Positions 37,107 to 46,127 are shown, counted from the stretch's first letter. The stretch: DNA of 64,000 nucleotides from Egicoccus sp035462025 (GCA_035462025.1 DATHUR010000114.1:3410-67409); one strand, 5' to 3'. The notes: generated from the sequence alone by a model not told the origin. Translations and numbers: made by a program.

Positions 37107-37940
37107 ATGACGTTGGGGTATGCGGGGCGGCTCTTCGCGGTGCGCCTGCCACATCGCGGCGACCACGCGCTGGACCCGGCGGCGGCGCGCGTGGTGCTGA
37201 CCGGCGTGCGACAGGTCGCCGCCGCAGGTAGCGAGGCCGGCGTCGGTGAGCTGGCGGTGCTGCTCGATCCGGCCGGGTTCCCGGAGTTTTCCGACGACGT
37301 CGGCGAGCAGGTCGCGCTCGTGCTCCCGCTCAGCAGCGAGGACGCCGACTTCCAGCTCGCATCCGACCACGGCTTCGGGGCGCAGCTCGAGGCCGCCGGC
37401 GCCACCGTGGCCCATGTCGAGGTCCGGTGGGGGCCCGACCACGACCCTGGTGCCAAGAAGTCGCAGGCCGTCGAGCTGACCCGGTTGGCCGCCTGGCTGC
37501 ACGAGACCGGGCGGGTGCTGCTGGTCGAGCTGGCGGTCCCCGGTCTGGGCGGGCTCGCCGGGGAGGCGCGGAGCGACGAACTCCTCAAGACCGTTCGAGA
37601 GATCCGCGAGGTCGGCGTCGAAGCCGATCTGTGGGCGGTGCCCGGGCCCCTCGACGACGAGACCGCGGAGCGTCTCGGCGAGCTGGTACGCGACGCCGGC
37701 CGCGACGACGTCGGCATCCTCGTCACGGACCACGACCTGCGATCGGGGGCCGACGCCGCCGACCCCGGGGTCGGCTCGATCGCCCCGGGGGCCGTCGGTT
37801 TCGTGCTCGGCCCCGAGATCTGGTCGGATGCGCTGGGACGCCGGCGGGACGGCGAGGTCGGCGACGACGCGGCCGCCACGCTGGTCGCCGACCGGTTGCG
37901 CCAGAAGATTGCGACCGTCGGCGGGTCGAAAGGCACCTGA
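37107..37940 (+). CDS. DUF2090-like TIM-barrel (aldolase-like) protein
   Basis: A cytosolic protein of 277 residues from ATG 37107 (MTLGYAGRLFAVRLPHRGD). The opening, VEVRWGPDHD and WLHETGRVLLVELAVP match the pattern of DUF2090, the aldolase-like domain found fused to IolC sugar kinases (2-deoxy-5-keto-gluconate-6-phosphate aldolase). The later part keeps VEADLWAVPG and GFVLGPEIW. No kinase or inositol gene is near, so a role in inositol breakdown is unproven. A TACCCT box lies about 30 bases upstream. Confidence 0.7.
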   Translation: MTLGYAGRLFAVRLPHRGDHALDPAAARVVLTGVRQVAAAGSEAGVGELAVLLDPAGFPEFSDDVGEQVALVLPLSSEDADFQLASDHGFGAQLEAAGATVAHVEVRWGPDHDPGAKKSQAVELTRLAAWLHETGRVLLVELAVPGLGGLAGEARSDELLKTVREIREVGVEADLWAVPGPLDDETAERLGELVRDAGRDDVGILVTDHDLRSGADAADPGVGSIAPGAVGFVLGPEIWSDALGRRRDGEVGDDAAATLVADRLRQKIATVGGSKGT

Positions 37941-38015
37941 CCCGCGTACCGTCCGTGGCGATGGTCCGGGAACACCGACGACATGCACGCTCGATGTGCG
38001 AGGGAGGTCCGCGCG

Positions 38016-38219
38016 ATGGCGGTCATCAAGACGATCGATCTGGTCGGGGTGTCGACCGAGTCCTGGCGGGACGCGGCGCACAAGGCGCTCGACGAAGCCA
38101 CCAAGACCCTGCGCAATGTCGAGGGGTTCACCGTGCTCGACACCTCGGCCGTCGTCGACGGCACCGAGATCAGCGAGTACCACACCCACGTGCGGATCCG
38201 GTTCCGGATCAGCCGCTGA
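38016..38219 (+). CDS. Dodecin-family flavin-binding protein
   Basis: A protein of 67 residues from ATG 38016 (MAVIKTIDLVGVSTESW), with GGGAGG upstream. The family pattern is complete: an N-terminal strand, a long helix (RDAAHKALDEATKTLRNVEG), then two strands ending EYHTHVRIRFRIS. Dodecins form dodecamers that store riboflavin or FMN and quench their photochemistry. The stop overlaps by 11 bp the end of the convergent CarH-like light-sensor gene, which makes this pairing worth noting. Confidence 0.9.
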   Translation: MAVIKTIDLVGVSTESWRDAAHKALDEATKTLRNVEGFTVLDTSAVVDGTEISEYHTHVRIRFRISR

Positions 38220-39117
38220 CCGAGCCCCTCGCCGTGACCGCCCGGATCAGCCCCTCGGGCAGGCCGCGCATCGGGCCGTCGTGGACGACCGCTCCCGGGA
38301 TCCGGTCCGCGTCCGAGGCCAGGAACCCGGCGCCACCGAGGACCAGGCCGGCACGCTCGAACCGCGGTACGCCCGCGAGGAACGCCTCGGCGTGCTCGCG
38401 GAACAGGGCACCGACCAGCACCACGTCGGGGTCGAGTTCACCGACGGCGCTCACCAGCGCGGCGAGCGGGGTCCGCGGCCCGAGGTAGTGCACGCGCCAG
38501 CCGGCCTCGGCGGCGACGGCCGCCGCGGCGAGCAGGCCGAGGTCGTGCTCCTCGTGCTCGGGTGCCGCGGCGAGGATGCTCCCACCCGACGAGCGCACCG
38601 ACGTCCGGAGCAGACGCTGCAGGCGCGGACGCAGCGTGTTGGTCGCGAAGTGTTCGCGGGCGATGACCCGCGGGTCGTCCCGCCAGCCGTCACCGACGTG
38701 GCGCAGCACGGGCAGCAGCACCTCGTCGAGGGCGGCCGGGATCTCGAACCGGGCCAGGACGTCGTCGACGAGTCGGTCGGCGGTGGCGGCGTCGAAGGCG
38801 TCGACGCTGGCGGACAACCGCTCGACCAGGCCGGCTGCCGCCGACCCCGATCCCGGAACCGGACGCAGGTGGGTCACCGTGGCCGGTGAGCGGAGCACCT
38901 CGCGGGCCGCGGCAGCGGCCGACCAGCCGCCGTCGAGCAACCGCGACATCGACCGGACGCGTTCGACGTCGGCTTCCCGGTAGAGGCGATGCCCGCCCTC
39001 CGTGCGCTCGGGTTCGAGCAACCCGTAGCGGCGTTCCCACGCCCGCAACGTGGGTACGGCGACGCCGGTGCGTCGCGACACCTCGCCGATGCGCAGGACT
39101 GCTCGGGGATCCGACAC
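38209..39117 (-). CDS. MerR-type regulator with B12-binding domain (CarH/LitR-like)
   Basis: A protein of 302 residues from GTG 39117. A MerR DNA-binding domain (IGEVSRRTGVAVPTLRAWER) is followed by a helical bundle and a Rossmann B12-binding domain. CarH's cobalamin signatures are present: Trp145, nine residues, Glu155-His156 (GDGWRDDPRVIAREH), and the lower-ligand motif ExHxxG with His191 (EEHDLG). In CarH adenosylcobalamin blocks transcription in the dark and light releases the tetramer. The same photochemistry is inferred here. It is divergent from the ProA-like gene, 103 bp away, the best candidate target. No carotenoid genes are in the window. Confidence 0.88.
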   Translation of the reverse strand: MSDPRAVLRIGEVSRRTGVAVPTLRAWERRYGLLEPERTEGGHRLYREADVERVRSMSRLLDGGWSAAAAAREVLRSPATVTHLRPVPGSGSAAAGLVERLSASVDAFDAATADRLVDDVLARFEIPAALDEVLLPVLRHVGDGWRDDPRVIAREHFATNTLRPRLQRLLRTSVRSSGGSILAAAPEHEEHDLGLLAAAAVAAEAGWRVHYLGPRTPLAALVSAVGELDPDVVLVGALFREHAEAFLAGVPRFERAGLVLGGAGFLASDADRIPGAVVHDGPMRGLPEGLIRAVTARGSVSG

Positions 39118-39220
39118 GGGGCGCTAGGTCCTGACAGCTGAGGTGGAGGGTCGCCGGAGGTTCGGTCCCGCGGCGTGGCGCGGACGGGACGATGGGACGC
39201 TGGAGGCTACGTTGGGCGCC

Positions 39221-40726
39221 ATGGACGTCCAATCACTCGACGCGCTCGACGCGGGCCAGCCACTGGTGTTCGGCGGCGACCGGATCGTGCAGGTCTCCGC
39301 GGAGCTCGCGGCCGCCTTCCGCGCCGGCGACGCCGTCGTCGTGCTCCAGGACTCCGGCGAGGTGCTCCACCTGCCACGCGAGGACCGTGAAGCGGCGCGC
39401 GACGCGGTCGATGCCGCGGTCGCGGCCTTCGCCGCCATGGGCGAGGTGGACGACGCCACGCTCGACGCCTTCTTCACCGGGTTCGGCGACCGTCTCGACG
39501 ACGACGCGACCTTCGCGCCGATCGCCGCGGCGAACGCGGCCGACGTCGCCGCCGCACGCGAGCGGGGACGCTCGACGACGCGGCTGGTGCTCAACGAACG
39601 CATGCGTGCCGACATGGTCGAGGGCCTGCGCAACTGGATCCGCGTCCCGTCGCCGCGCGGACGGGTACTCGACGTCCGTGAGCACGACGGGTGGCGCCTC
39701 GAGCAGGTCAGCGACCGGCTCGGGACGGTCGCGTTCGTCTTCGAGGGCCGGCCGAACGTGTTCGCCGACGCATGCGGTGTCCTGCGCGGCGGCAACACGG
39801 TCGTGTTCCGCATCGGTTCGGATGCGCTCGGCACCGCGCGCGCGATCGTCGAACACGCTCTCGATCCCGCGCTGGCCGCCGCGGGTCTGCCGGCCGGCGC
39901 GGCCTCGTTGGTCGACGCTCCGTCGCATGCCGCGGGCTGGGCGCTGTTCGCCGACCCTCGCCTCGCCTTGGCCGTCGCCCGTGGCTCCGGCACGGCGGTG
40001 CGGCAGCTGTCGGCGGTGGCCGAACAGGCCGGCAACGCGGTCTCGGCGCACGGCACCGGTGGGGCCTGGATGATCGCCACGGCTGCTGCCGACGCCCAGC
40101 GGTTCGCCGCCGCGGTCCGGCACTCGCTCGACCGCAAGGTGTGCAACACCCTCAACGTGTGCTGCATCGTCCGTGACCGGGCGGACGACCTCGTCCCGGT
40201 GTTCCTCGACGCAATCGACCGTGCCGCCGCGGATCGCGACACCAACGCCAAGCTGCACGTCGAGGTCGGCAGCACCGATCACGTCCCGCGGGCGCGTTTC
40301 GACCGCTCCGTCGAGATCGTCCGCGCCGAGGGGTCCGTCGAGGAGCCGGCTGCCGAGGTGCAGGCGACCGACGACCTCGGCACCGAGTGGGAGTGGGAGG
40401 ACAGCCCCGAGGTGACCCTGGTCGTCGTCGACGACCTCGACCACGCCGTGTCGCTGTTCAACCGGCACAGCCCCCGCTTCGTGCTCTCGGTGCTCTCCGA
40501 CGATCCCGCCGACCTCGATCGGGCCTGGCGGGCGGCCGACGCCCCATATGTCGGCGACGGTTTCACCCGGTGGGTCGACGGCCAGTACGCGTTGGGCACG
40601 CCCGAGCTCGGCCTGTCCAACTGGGAACGCGGCCGGCTGTTCGGCCGCAGCGGCATCCTGTCCGGGGACGCGATCCACACGGTGCGTTCCCGCGTGCGTC
40701 AGCACGATCCCGAGGTGCACCGCTAG
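39221..40726 (+). CDS. ProA-like aldehyde dehydrogenase with N-terminal extension
   Basis: A protein of 501 residues from ATG 39221. From about residue 90 on it follows gamma-glutamyl phosphate reductase (ProA): FVFEGRPNVFADACGVLRGG (173-192), the catalytic Cys308 in RKVCNTLNV, and GFTRWVDGQYALGTPELGLS near the end. The usual VNASTRF is replaced by a VGDGFTRW-like stretch, and there are about 50 extra residues at the N-terminus. It is thus a diverged paralogue, and proline synthesis is doubtful. It is probably leaderless: TACGTT ends 7 bases before ATG with no ribosome site. The MFS gene overlaps its stop. It is divergent from the CarH-like regulator. Confidence 0.82.
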   Translation: MDVQSLDALDAGQPLVFGGDRIVQVSAELAAAFRAGDAVVVLQDSGEVLHLPREDREAARDAVDAAVAAFAAMGEVDDATLDAFFTGFGDRLDDDATFAPIAAANAADVAAARERGRSTTRLVLNERMRADMVEGLRNWIRVPSPRGRVLDVREHDGWRLEQVSDRLGTVAFVFEGRPNVFADACGVLRGGNTVVFRIGSDALGTARAIVEHALDPALAAAGLPAGAASLVDAPSHAAGWALFADPRLALAVARGSGTAVRQLSAVAEQAGNAVSAHGTGGAWMIATAAADAQRFAAAVRHSLDRKVCNTLNVCCIVRDRADDLVPVFLDAIDRAAADRDTNAKLHVEVGSTDHVPRARFDRSVEIVRAEGSVEEPAAEVQATDDLGTEWEWEDSPEVTLVVVDDLDHAVSLFNRHSPRFVLSVLSDDPADLDRAWRAADAPYVGDGFTRWVDGQYALGTPELGLSNWERGRLFGRSGILSGDAIHTVRSRVRQHDPEVHR

Positions 40727-42021
40727 TGGCTGCGGCCGACGACCGCGCGGCGACCGACGCCGGGCGAGGCCCGCACCCGCGTTCGCGCGTCCGCACCCTG
40801 GGCTGGCTCGCCGGCCTGGCCGTCGTGATCACCGCGATCAACCTGCGTCCCGCCGTGACCAGCTTCGGGGCCCTGCTGCCCGACCTGCGCCAGGACATCG
40901 GGATGCCCTCCGGCCTGGCCGGGGTCATCACGACGTTGCCGCCGATCTGTTTCGGGGTCTTCGGGCTGCTGGCGGGCAGGTGGTCCCGGGGTCGCGACAC
41001 CGCCCTGGTGCTCAGCGGTGCGATGGTGCTCACCTCGGCCAGCCTGGTCGCGCGGGTCGTCGTCGGCCAACCGGAACTGGTGCTGCTGTGGACGGTTCCG
41101 GCCCTGGCCGGCATGGCGGCCGGCAACGTGCTGCTCCCCGTCGCCGTCAAGCGCTGGTTCCCCAACCACGTCGGGCGCGCGACCGGGCTGTACTCCACCG
41201 CGTTGGCGGTGGGGACGGCCCTGGCCGCAGGGGGCTCGGTCCCCGTGGCGCGGGCCTTCGGCACCTGGCGCGCCGGGCTCGGCATGTGGGCCATCCCACC
41301 GCTGCTGGCCATCCCCGTGTGGATGTGGGTCCGCCGGCACGCCGAGACCCCGCCACCGGCCGCCGCGACGAAGGCGTCGCCCGCCGCGGCGGCTCCGTCC
41401 GCCGCAGCCACGTCGGCGTCCTCGACGGTCGCGGCGGAGGTCCCGGCACCGGCCCCGGTCCACCGCCAGCGCAAGGCCTGGGCGCTCGCGGGGTACTTCG
41501 GGCTGCAGAGCCTCGGCGCCTATGCCGTCATGGGCTGGGTGCCCACCATCTTCCAGGACGCCGGGGTCGACGCGTCCACGGCGGGGCTGCTGCTCGCGCT
41601 GATCACCATGCTCGGCGCACCGATCAGCATCGTGCTGCCCGAGATCGCCGCCCGCCGTGACGACCAGCGGGTCTACGTCGCCATCATCGCCACGATGGCG
41701 GTGTCCGGCTACCTCGGACTGCTGTTCGCGCCCGCGGCGGTCCCGGTGCTGTGGGCGACGCTGATCGGCCTCGGGATGGGCGCGTTCCCGCTGGCGCTGG
41801 TGCTGATCGGACTGCGGGCACGCGGCGCGGACGGCACGGCGCGGCTGTCCTCGCTCAGTCAGGGCGTGGGCTACCTCGTGGCGGCCAGCGGCCCGGTCTC
41901 GATCGGCCTGCTGCACGACGCCACCGGCGCCTGGACCGTGCCGCTGATCGTGCTCATCGGCCTGCAGGTCCCACAGATCGCGTTCGGCCTGTCCGCCGCA
42001 AAGCCAGGCCATGTGGATTGA
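40726..42021 (+). CDS. MFS transporter, CynX/NimT type
   Basis: A membrane protein of 431 residues from GTG 40726, whose first base is the last base of the previous stop (TAGTG). Twelve helices are predicted. The first carries INLRPAVTSFGALLPDL, the hallmark of the CynX/NimT (cyanate/2-nitroimidazole) branch. The central loop is an Ala-rich linker of about 50 residues (PPPAAATKASPAAAA). Helix 7 starts at GYFGLQSLGAYAVMGW. Substrate unknown. It is translationally coupled to the ProA-like gene, so it may move that enzyme's substrate or product. Confidence 0.9.
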   Translation: MAAADDRAATDAGRGPHPRSRVRTLGWLAGLAVVITAINLRPAVTSFGALLPDLRQDIGMPSGLAGVITTLPPICFGVFGLLAGRWSRGRDTALVLSGAMVLTSASLVARVVVGQPELVLLWTVPALAGMAAGNVLLPVAVKRWFPNHVGRATGLYSTALAVGTALAAGGSVPVARAFGTWRAGLGMWAIPPLLAIPVWMWVRRHAETPPPAAATKASPAAAAPSAAATSASSTVAAEVPAPAPVHRQRKAWALAGYFGLQSLGAYAVMGWVPTIFQDAGVDASTAGLLLALITMLGAPISIVLPEIAARRDDQRVYVAIIATMAVSGYLGLLFAPAAVPVLWATLIGLGMGAFPLALVLIGLRARGADGTARLSSLSQGVGYLVAASGPVSIGLLHDATGAWTVPLIVLIGLQVPQIAFGLSAAKPGHVD

Positions 42022-42126
42022 GGCCTCGCACCGGACATGCGCAACATCCGCCGCCGGCGGTGACCAGTCCGGCAGACGCCTTCGGCCGGGCAACGTGCTC
42101 CGGGCAGAGGAACCGCCGGCAGAGAA

Positions 42127-42777
42127 TCAGAGCAGATCTCGGCCGGCGGCCCAGGCGGTGAGCTCGTGGCGGTTGGACAACTGCAGCTTGCGCAGCACCG
42201 CCGAGACGTGGGTCTCGACCGTCTTGACCGAGATGAACAGCCGGCTGGCGACCTCCTTGTAGGTGTAGCCCCGGGCGATGTGGCGCAGCACCTCCTTCTC
42301 TCGGGTCGTCAGCTGATCCATCTCGGGATCCTCGCTGCCCATGCCGGGTGGCAGGTCGCCGGCGAAGGCGTCCAGGACGAACCCGGCCAGGCGCGGCGAG
42401 AAGACCGCGTCGCCCTGGTGGACGCGACCGATCGCGTTGACCAGGTCCTCCGGGGAGATCGTCTTGGTCACGTACCCGCGGGCGCCGGCGCGGATGACCG
42501 CGATCACGTCTTCGGCCGCGTCGGACACCGACAGCGCCAGGAACCTGACGTCGGGCAGGGTCTCGTGGACGGCCTGGATCACGGCGCGACCGCCACCGCC
42601 GGGCATGTGCACGTCGAGGAGGACCACCTCGGGCTTGCTCTGGCGGATGCCCTGGATGGCCGCGTCGACATCGCCGGCATCGCCGACGATGGTTACGTGC
42701 GGCCCGAGCTCGGCGCGCACGCCGGCCCGGAACAGGCGGTGGTCGTCGACGAGGAAGACGCGGATGGCGCGGGTCAT
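42127..42777 (-). CDS. NarL/LuxR-family response regulator (LiaR-like)
   Basis: A protein of 216 residues from ATG 42777 (MTRAIRVFLVDDHRLF). The receiver has the phospho-acceptor Asp55 in VVLLDVHMPG and Lys in GYVTKTISPEDL. The C-terminal LuxR helix-turn-helix is LTTREKEVLRHIARGYTYKE then SVKTVETHVSAVLRKLQL. It is coupled to the kinase upstream by a 4-bp ATGA overlap. The 105-bp gap to the convergent MFS stop contains only short GC palindromes. Confidence 0.95.
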   Translation of the reverse strand: MTRAIRVFLVDDHRLFRAGVRAELGPHVTIVGDAGDVDAAIQGIRQSKPEVVLLDVHMPGGGGRAVIQAVHETLPDVRFLALSVSDAAEDVIAVIRAGARGYVTKTISPEDLVNAIGRVHQGDAVFSPRLAGFVLDAFAGDLPPGMGSEDPEMDQLTTREKEVLRHIARGYTYKEVASRLFISVKTVETHVSAVLRKLQLSNRHELTAWAAGRDLL

Positions 42778-44240
42778 GCCGATTGCTCCCGTGACGGGGA
42801 CGCCGGGTGGGCGGCCGGGGGTGCCTGGTTGGCGGTCGGACGTACCTGGTTGGCGGCGGGAGGAGTCTGGTGGTTGGCGGTGCGGCCACGCGGGACGCAC
42901 AGCTCGATCTCGGTGCCCTGCCCCTTGCGTGAGACGACGCGACCGTGGCCGCCGTGGCGGTCGAGACGGCCGATGATCGATTCGCGCACGCCGCGGCGGT
43001 CGTCGGGGACCTCGTCGAGGTCGAATCCGGCGCCGCGGTCGCGTACGAACGCGGTCACCTTGTCGTCCTCGACCTCGACGTAGACCGAAGCATCGGTCAC
43101 CCGGGCGTGCTTCGCGACGTTGACGCATGCCTCGCGCATGGCGGCCAGCAGCGCCATCACCCGTTCGTCGAGCGGGGCGTCGCCCACCACCACCACGTCG
43201 ATGCTGAGGTCGTGGACGGCCTCGACCTCCTCGGCGACCTGCTCGACCGCCGAGGTGAGGTTGCTCTGGTCGTGCAGGGTGTCCCGCTGGCCGTACAGCC
43301 AGCTGCGCAGTTCGCGTTCCTGTCGGCGCGCCAGGGCGACCATGCGGCGTGGTTGCTCGGCGCTGCGCTGGATGAGGGCCAGGGTCTGCAGGACCGAGTC
43401 GTGGAGGTGTGCGGCGAGCTCGGCCCGCTCCTCCTGCCGGATGCGTTCGCGTCGCTCGAGCCCGAGCTGGTCGAGCAGACCCCACAGCCACGGACCGAAC
43501 AGCAGCCCGAGTCCGGCCAGCGCCGCCACCACGGCGAAGCCGAGGTCACGTAGCGCGCCGAGACTGTCCTGGCCCGCGAGGAAACCGGCGACGGCGCCGG
43601 CGACGAGCAGGGTGCCCACCAGCAAGCGGACCGGCGAGGCCGGACCGTCGCTGTTCGAGGCCAGCAGGTGACCGCCCGGCAGCCGTGCGGCGACACGCGA
43701 GAACCGGCTGCGGTCGGCGTCGTCCACGCGGGTCCACACGATGGCCGAGCCGGCAGCGGCGAGGGCGACCGGGAACACCAGGGCGTCGCCGAACCACAGC
43801 CCGAACGCCCGTAGCAGGAACAGCACCCCGAGCGTGATCAGGCCCAGCGCCGTGGCCTGCTGCAGCGTCGCGGGCCGGCGACCGTCGGGATGCGGCTGGG
43901 CCGAGAGCGGCGTGAACGCCCAGAGGACGCCGTAGAGCAGGATCCCGGCGCCGCCCGCGGTGGTGAGCACGACGAAGGCGATCCGGATCAGCACCGGGTC
44001 GACGCCCAGCCGCGCCCCGAGTGCGGCGGCGACGCCACCGATCACCTTCTCGCGGGGCGGCCGGCGCTCGGCCGTCGGTCCGCCCCCTCCGCCCGGCCCG
44101 CGGTGCATGCCTCGGCCGCCTCCGGGGGGCGGAGGCGGCGGCAGCGGCGCGCCCGGCGGCGGTGGCGGCGGCAGCGGCCCGGGATCGGGGGTCTGCGAGA
44201 TGGAACGACCTTCGTATGTGCGGTCACCAATGTTGCACAT
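42774..44240 (-). CDS. PspC-domain sensor histidine kinase (LiaS-like)
   Basis: A membrane kinase of up to 488 residues from ATG 44240. The N-terminus is Pro/Gly-rich. A PspC domain comes near residues 63-112 (VIGGVAAALGARLGVDPVLI), then several membrane helices. The HisKA_3 dimerisation domain has the phospho-His in AHLHDSVLQTLALI, of the HDxxxQ type that pairs with NarL regulators. The ATPase domain has NVAKHA, FVRDRGAGFDLDEV and GRLDRHGGHG. The C-terminal 30 residues are Pro/Ala/Asn-rich. The start is uncertain within the first 15 residues. It is divergent from a PspC-LiaF-like gene. Confidence 0.92.
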   Translation of the reverse strand: MCNIGDRTYEGRSISQTPDPGPLPPPPPPGAPLPPPPPPGGGRGMHRGPGGGGGPTAERRPPREKVIGGVAAALGARLGVDPVLIRIAFVVLTTAGGAGILLYGVLWAFTPLSAQPHPDGRRPATLQQATALGLITLGVLFLLRAFGLWFGDALVFPVALAAAGSAIVWTRVDDADRSRFSRVAARLPGGHLLASNSDGPASPVRLLVGTLLVAGAVAGFLAGQDSLGALRDLGFAVVAALAGLGLLFGPWLWGLLDQLGLERRERIRQEERAELAAHLHDSVLQTLALIQRSAEQPRRMVALARRQERELRSWLYGQRDTLHDQSNLTSAVEQVAEEVEAVHDLSIDVVVVGDAPLDERVMALLAAMREACVNVAKHARVTDASVYVEVEDDKVTAFVRDRGAGFDLDEVPDDRRGVRESIIGRLDRHGGHGRVVSRKGQGTEIELCVPRGRTANHQTPPAANQVRPTANQAPPAAHPASPSREQSA

Positions 44241-44342
44241 GCTGCCCCTGAGCGGCAGCGCGCACCTCCCCGGGATCGCCTGGCGTGCTCAGGGTCGGCC
44301 CAGGGTGCTCCCCGATGGTTCCCCCGGGCCACCCGGCGCACG

Positions 44343-45833
44343 ATGCGGACATCGAATCCGTCTCCCGTGCCTTCTGCGCGGCCCAGTACGAGCGAGTCCC
44401 CCGTGTCCCCATCGCAACCGCCTCCCGGCAGCACGTCAGCCGGCGGTCCGCCGCCCGTGGGTGGGCCACCGCAGGGTGGCCCCTGGGTGCCGCCTCCCGG
44501 CGCCGGTCCGTCCGCGCCCCGGCCACCGCTGCGGCGCCGCCGCGACGGCAAACTCCTTGCCGGGGTCCTGGCCGGCGTCGCCGACCACCTCGGTCTCGAC
44601 GTGGCCGTCGCGCGCATCCTGTTCGTCGTGCTGACCGTCATGACGCAGGGCGCGTTCATCCTCGCCTACATCCTCGGCTGGATCTTCATCCCCGAGGAGA
44701 CCGAGGCCGAGGCCGCCGCCCCGCGCCCCTCCCGTGGCAGCGACGCCGGTGGCCGCGACCCACTGTTCTGGGTCGGCATCGCCATCCTCATCGTCGGGGT
44801 CGTCTGGGTGCTCGACGGCCCGTTCGGCGGGCCCGGGCCCTTCCGCATCGGGGGCGACCGGTCGGTCCTGGTCCCGCTCGTCCTGATCGCCTTCGGTGTC
44901 GCGCTCTGGCGCGCCTCCGACCGCACCCGTCATCCCGCTCCCCCCGTCATGCCTCCACCGGAGTTCACCATGAGCAACCGTGACCCGTCCGCCCCCGGGA
45001 CGCCTCCGGGCGATGTCCCCGCGGACGCGCGTACCACCCAGGTCATCGATCCCGTCGGCTGGGGCAGCCCGCCCGCCGGACCGCCACCGACCGCCCACCG
45101 TGGCGGTGACGGCCGCGACTGGACCCCGCCGCCGGTGCCCGCGTCCAAGAGCGTGCTGACGCGCATCACCCTCGGCGTCGCCGTGCTGACGGTCGGCGTG
45201 CTGTGGCTGCTCGAGGTCGCCGACGTGGTCGTCCTCGGTCCCGGCGTCATCTTCTCGGCGGCCATGCTGGTCGTCGGCCTGGGGCTGCTGCTCGGCAGCG
45301 TGATCGGCCGCGGCCGCGGACTCATCGGCGCCGGCCTGCTGCTGCTGCCCGTCGTCCTGCTCCTGCAGGTGGTCCGACCGTTCCCGGTCGACGCCTTCAG
45401 TTCTGGTGGCATGACGGTCGGCACCACGACCGAGTCACCCGCCGACGAGGACGCCGTGCGCGACGACTACCAGGTCGGTGCCGGCGAACTGCGCCTCGAC
45501 CTCAGTGACATCGAGTTCACCGAGGACCGTGACATCGCGGTCCAGGTCGGCATGGGCGAGGTCGTCGTGCTCGTGCCCGACGACGTCGACGTCGAGATCG
45601 TGGGACGCGTCGGCGCCGGCGAGTTGGACCTGCTCGATCAACAGGACGACGGGGTCGGTCTCAAGCGCACCGTCGTCGACGAGGTCCCGGGCAGCACTGC
45701 CCGCCTCACCATCGAGGTCAACGTCGGCTTCGGCACCGCCGACGTCGACCGCCGCAGTTCCACCGGCCGCGTGCCGCCCGAACCCGTACCCCCGATCGAG
45801 CCGATCGAGCCGAACGAACCGCTGGAGCCGTGA
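44343..45833 (+). CDS. PspC-domain protein with LiaF-like C-terminal domain
   Basis: A membrane protein of about 496 residues from ATG 44343 (start uncertain; GTG 44367 also fits). A Pro/Gly-rich N-terminus is followed by a PspC domain (RRDGKLLAGVLAGVADHLGL, about 58-77), helices, a second Pro-rich linker and a second helical block (ITLGVAVLTVGVLWLLEV). The end resembles the LiaF/DUF2154 envelope-stress domain (YQVGAGELRLDLSDIEF, VGMGEVVVLVPDDVDVEIVG, GFGTADV). LiaF inhibits the LiaS kinase in Firmicutes. Divergence from the PspC kinase and regulator genes supports one signalling unit. Confidence 0.85.
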   Translation: MRTSNPSPVPSARPSTSESPVSPSQPPPGSTSAGGPPPVGGPPQGGPWVPPPGAGPSAPRPPLRRRRDGKLLAGVLAGVADHLGLDVAVARILFVVLTVMTQGAFILAYILGWIFIPEETEAEAAAPRPSRGSDAGGRDPLFWVGIAILIVGVVWVLDGPFGGPGPFRIGGDRSVLVPLVLIAFGVALWRASDRTRHPAPPVMPPPEFTMSNRDPSAPGTPPGDVPADARTTQVIDPVGWGSPPAGPPPTAHRGGDGRDWTPPPVPASKSVLTRITLGVAVLTVGVLWLLEVADVVVLGPGVIFSAAMLVVGLGLLLGSVIGRGRGLIGAGLLLLPVVLLLQVVRPFPVDAFSSGGMTVGTTTESPADEDAVRDDYQVGAGELRLDLSDIEFTEDRDIAVQVGMGEVVVLVPDDVDVEIVGRVGAGELDLLDQQDDGVGLKRTVVDEVPGSTARLTIEVNVGFGTADVDRRSSTGRVPPEPVPPIEPIEPNEPLEP

Positions 45834-46081
45834 TGCGTACCAACCGATTCGACCTGCTGTCCTTCGTGTTCGGGGCGCTGTTCACCGCCGTCGGTGTCGT
45901 CGGTGTCAGTGACCTGGCCGTCCTCGACTTCGCCGATCTGCGCTGGATCGGGCCCGGCATCCTGGTGCTGATCGGCGTGGCGCTGGTGATCTCGGCCGCA
46001 CGCCGCGACGGGCCCGACGAAGCGGTCGCGATCGAGGACGTCGGTGCGACCGACGCGACCGACGCGACCACCGACGCCTGA
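45833..46081 (+). CDS. Small two-helix membrane protein
   Basis: A protein of about 82 residues whose ATG 45833 overlaps the previous stop (TGATG); GTG 45830 is an alternative. Two hydrophobic segments (LLSFVFGALFTAVGVVGVSD and IGPGILVLIGVALVISAA) are followed by an acidic, Ala/Thr-rich tail with repeated ATD (GATDATDATTDA). No family is recognised. It is translationally coupled to the LiaF-like gene and is likely part of that membrane module. Confidence 0.75.
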   Translation: MRTNRFDLLSFVFGALFTAVGVVGVSDLAVLDFADLRWIGPGILVLIGVALVISAARRDGPDEAVAIEDVGATDATDATTDA

Positions 46082-46090
46082 GGTTCCGCC

Positions 46091-46127
46091 ACCGGTCGGA
46101 GGGCCGCAGATCGTCCCTCCGACCGGT
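46091..46127 (+). terminator. Perfect 13-bp hairpin before purA
   Basis: ACCGGTCGGAGGG (46091-46103), loop CCGCAGATCGT, CCCTCCGACCGGT (46115-46127), then AGGATCC. It starts 9 bases after the previous stop. It most likely ends the LiaF-like operon ahead of purA. No T-run is present. Confidence 0.6.
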
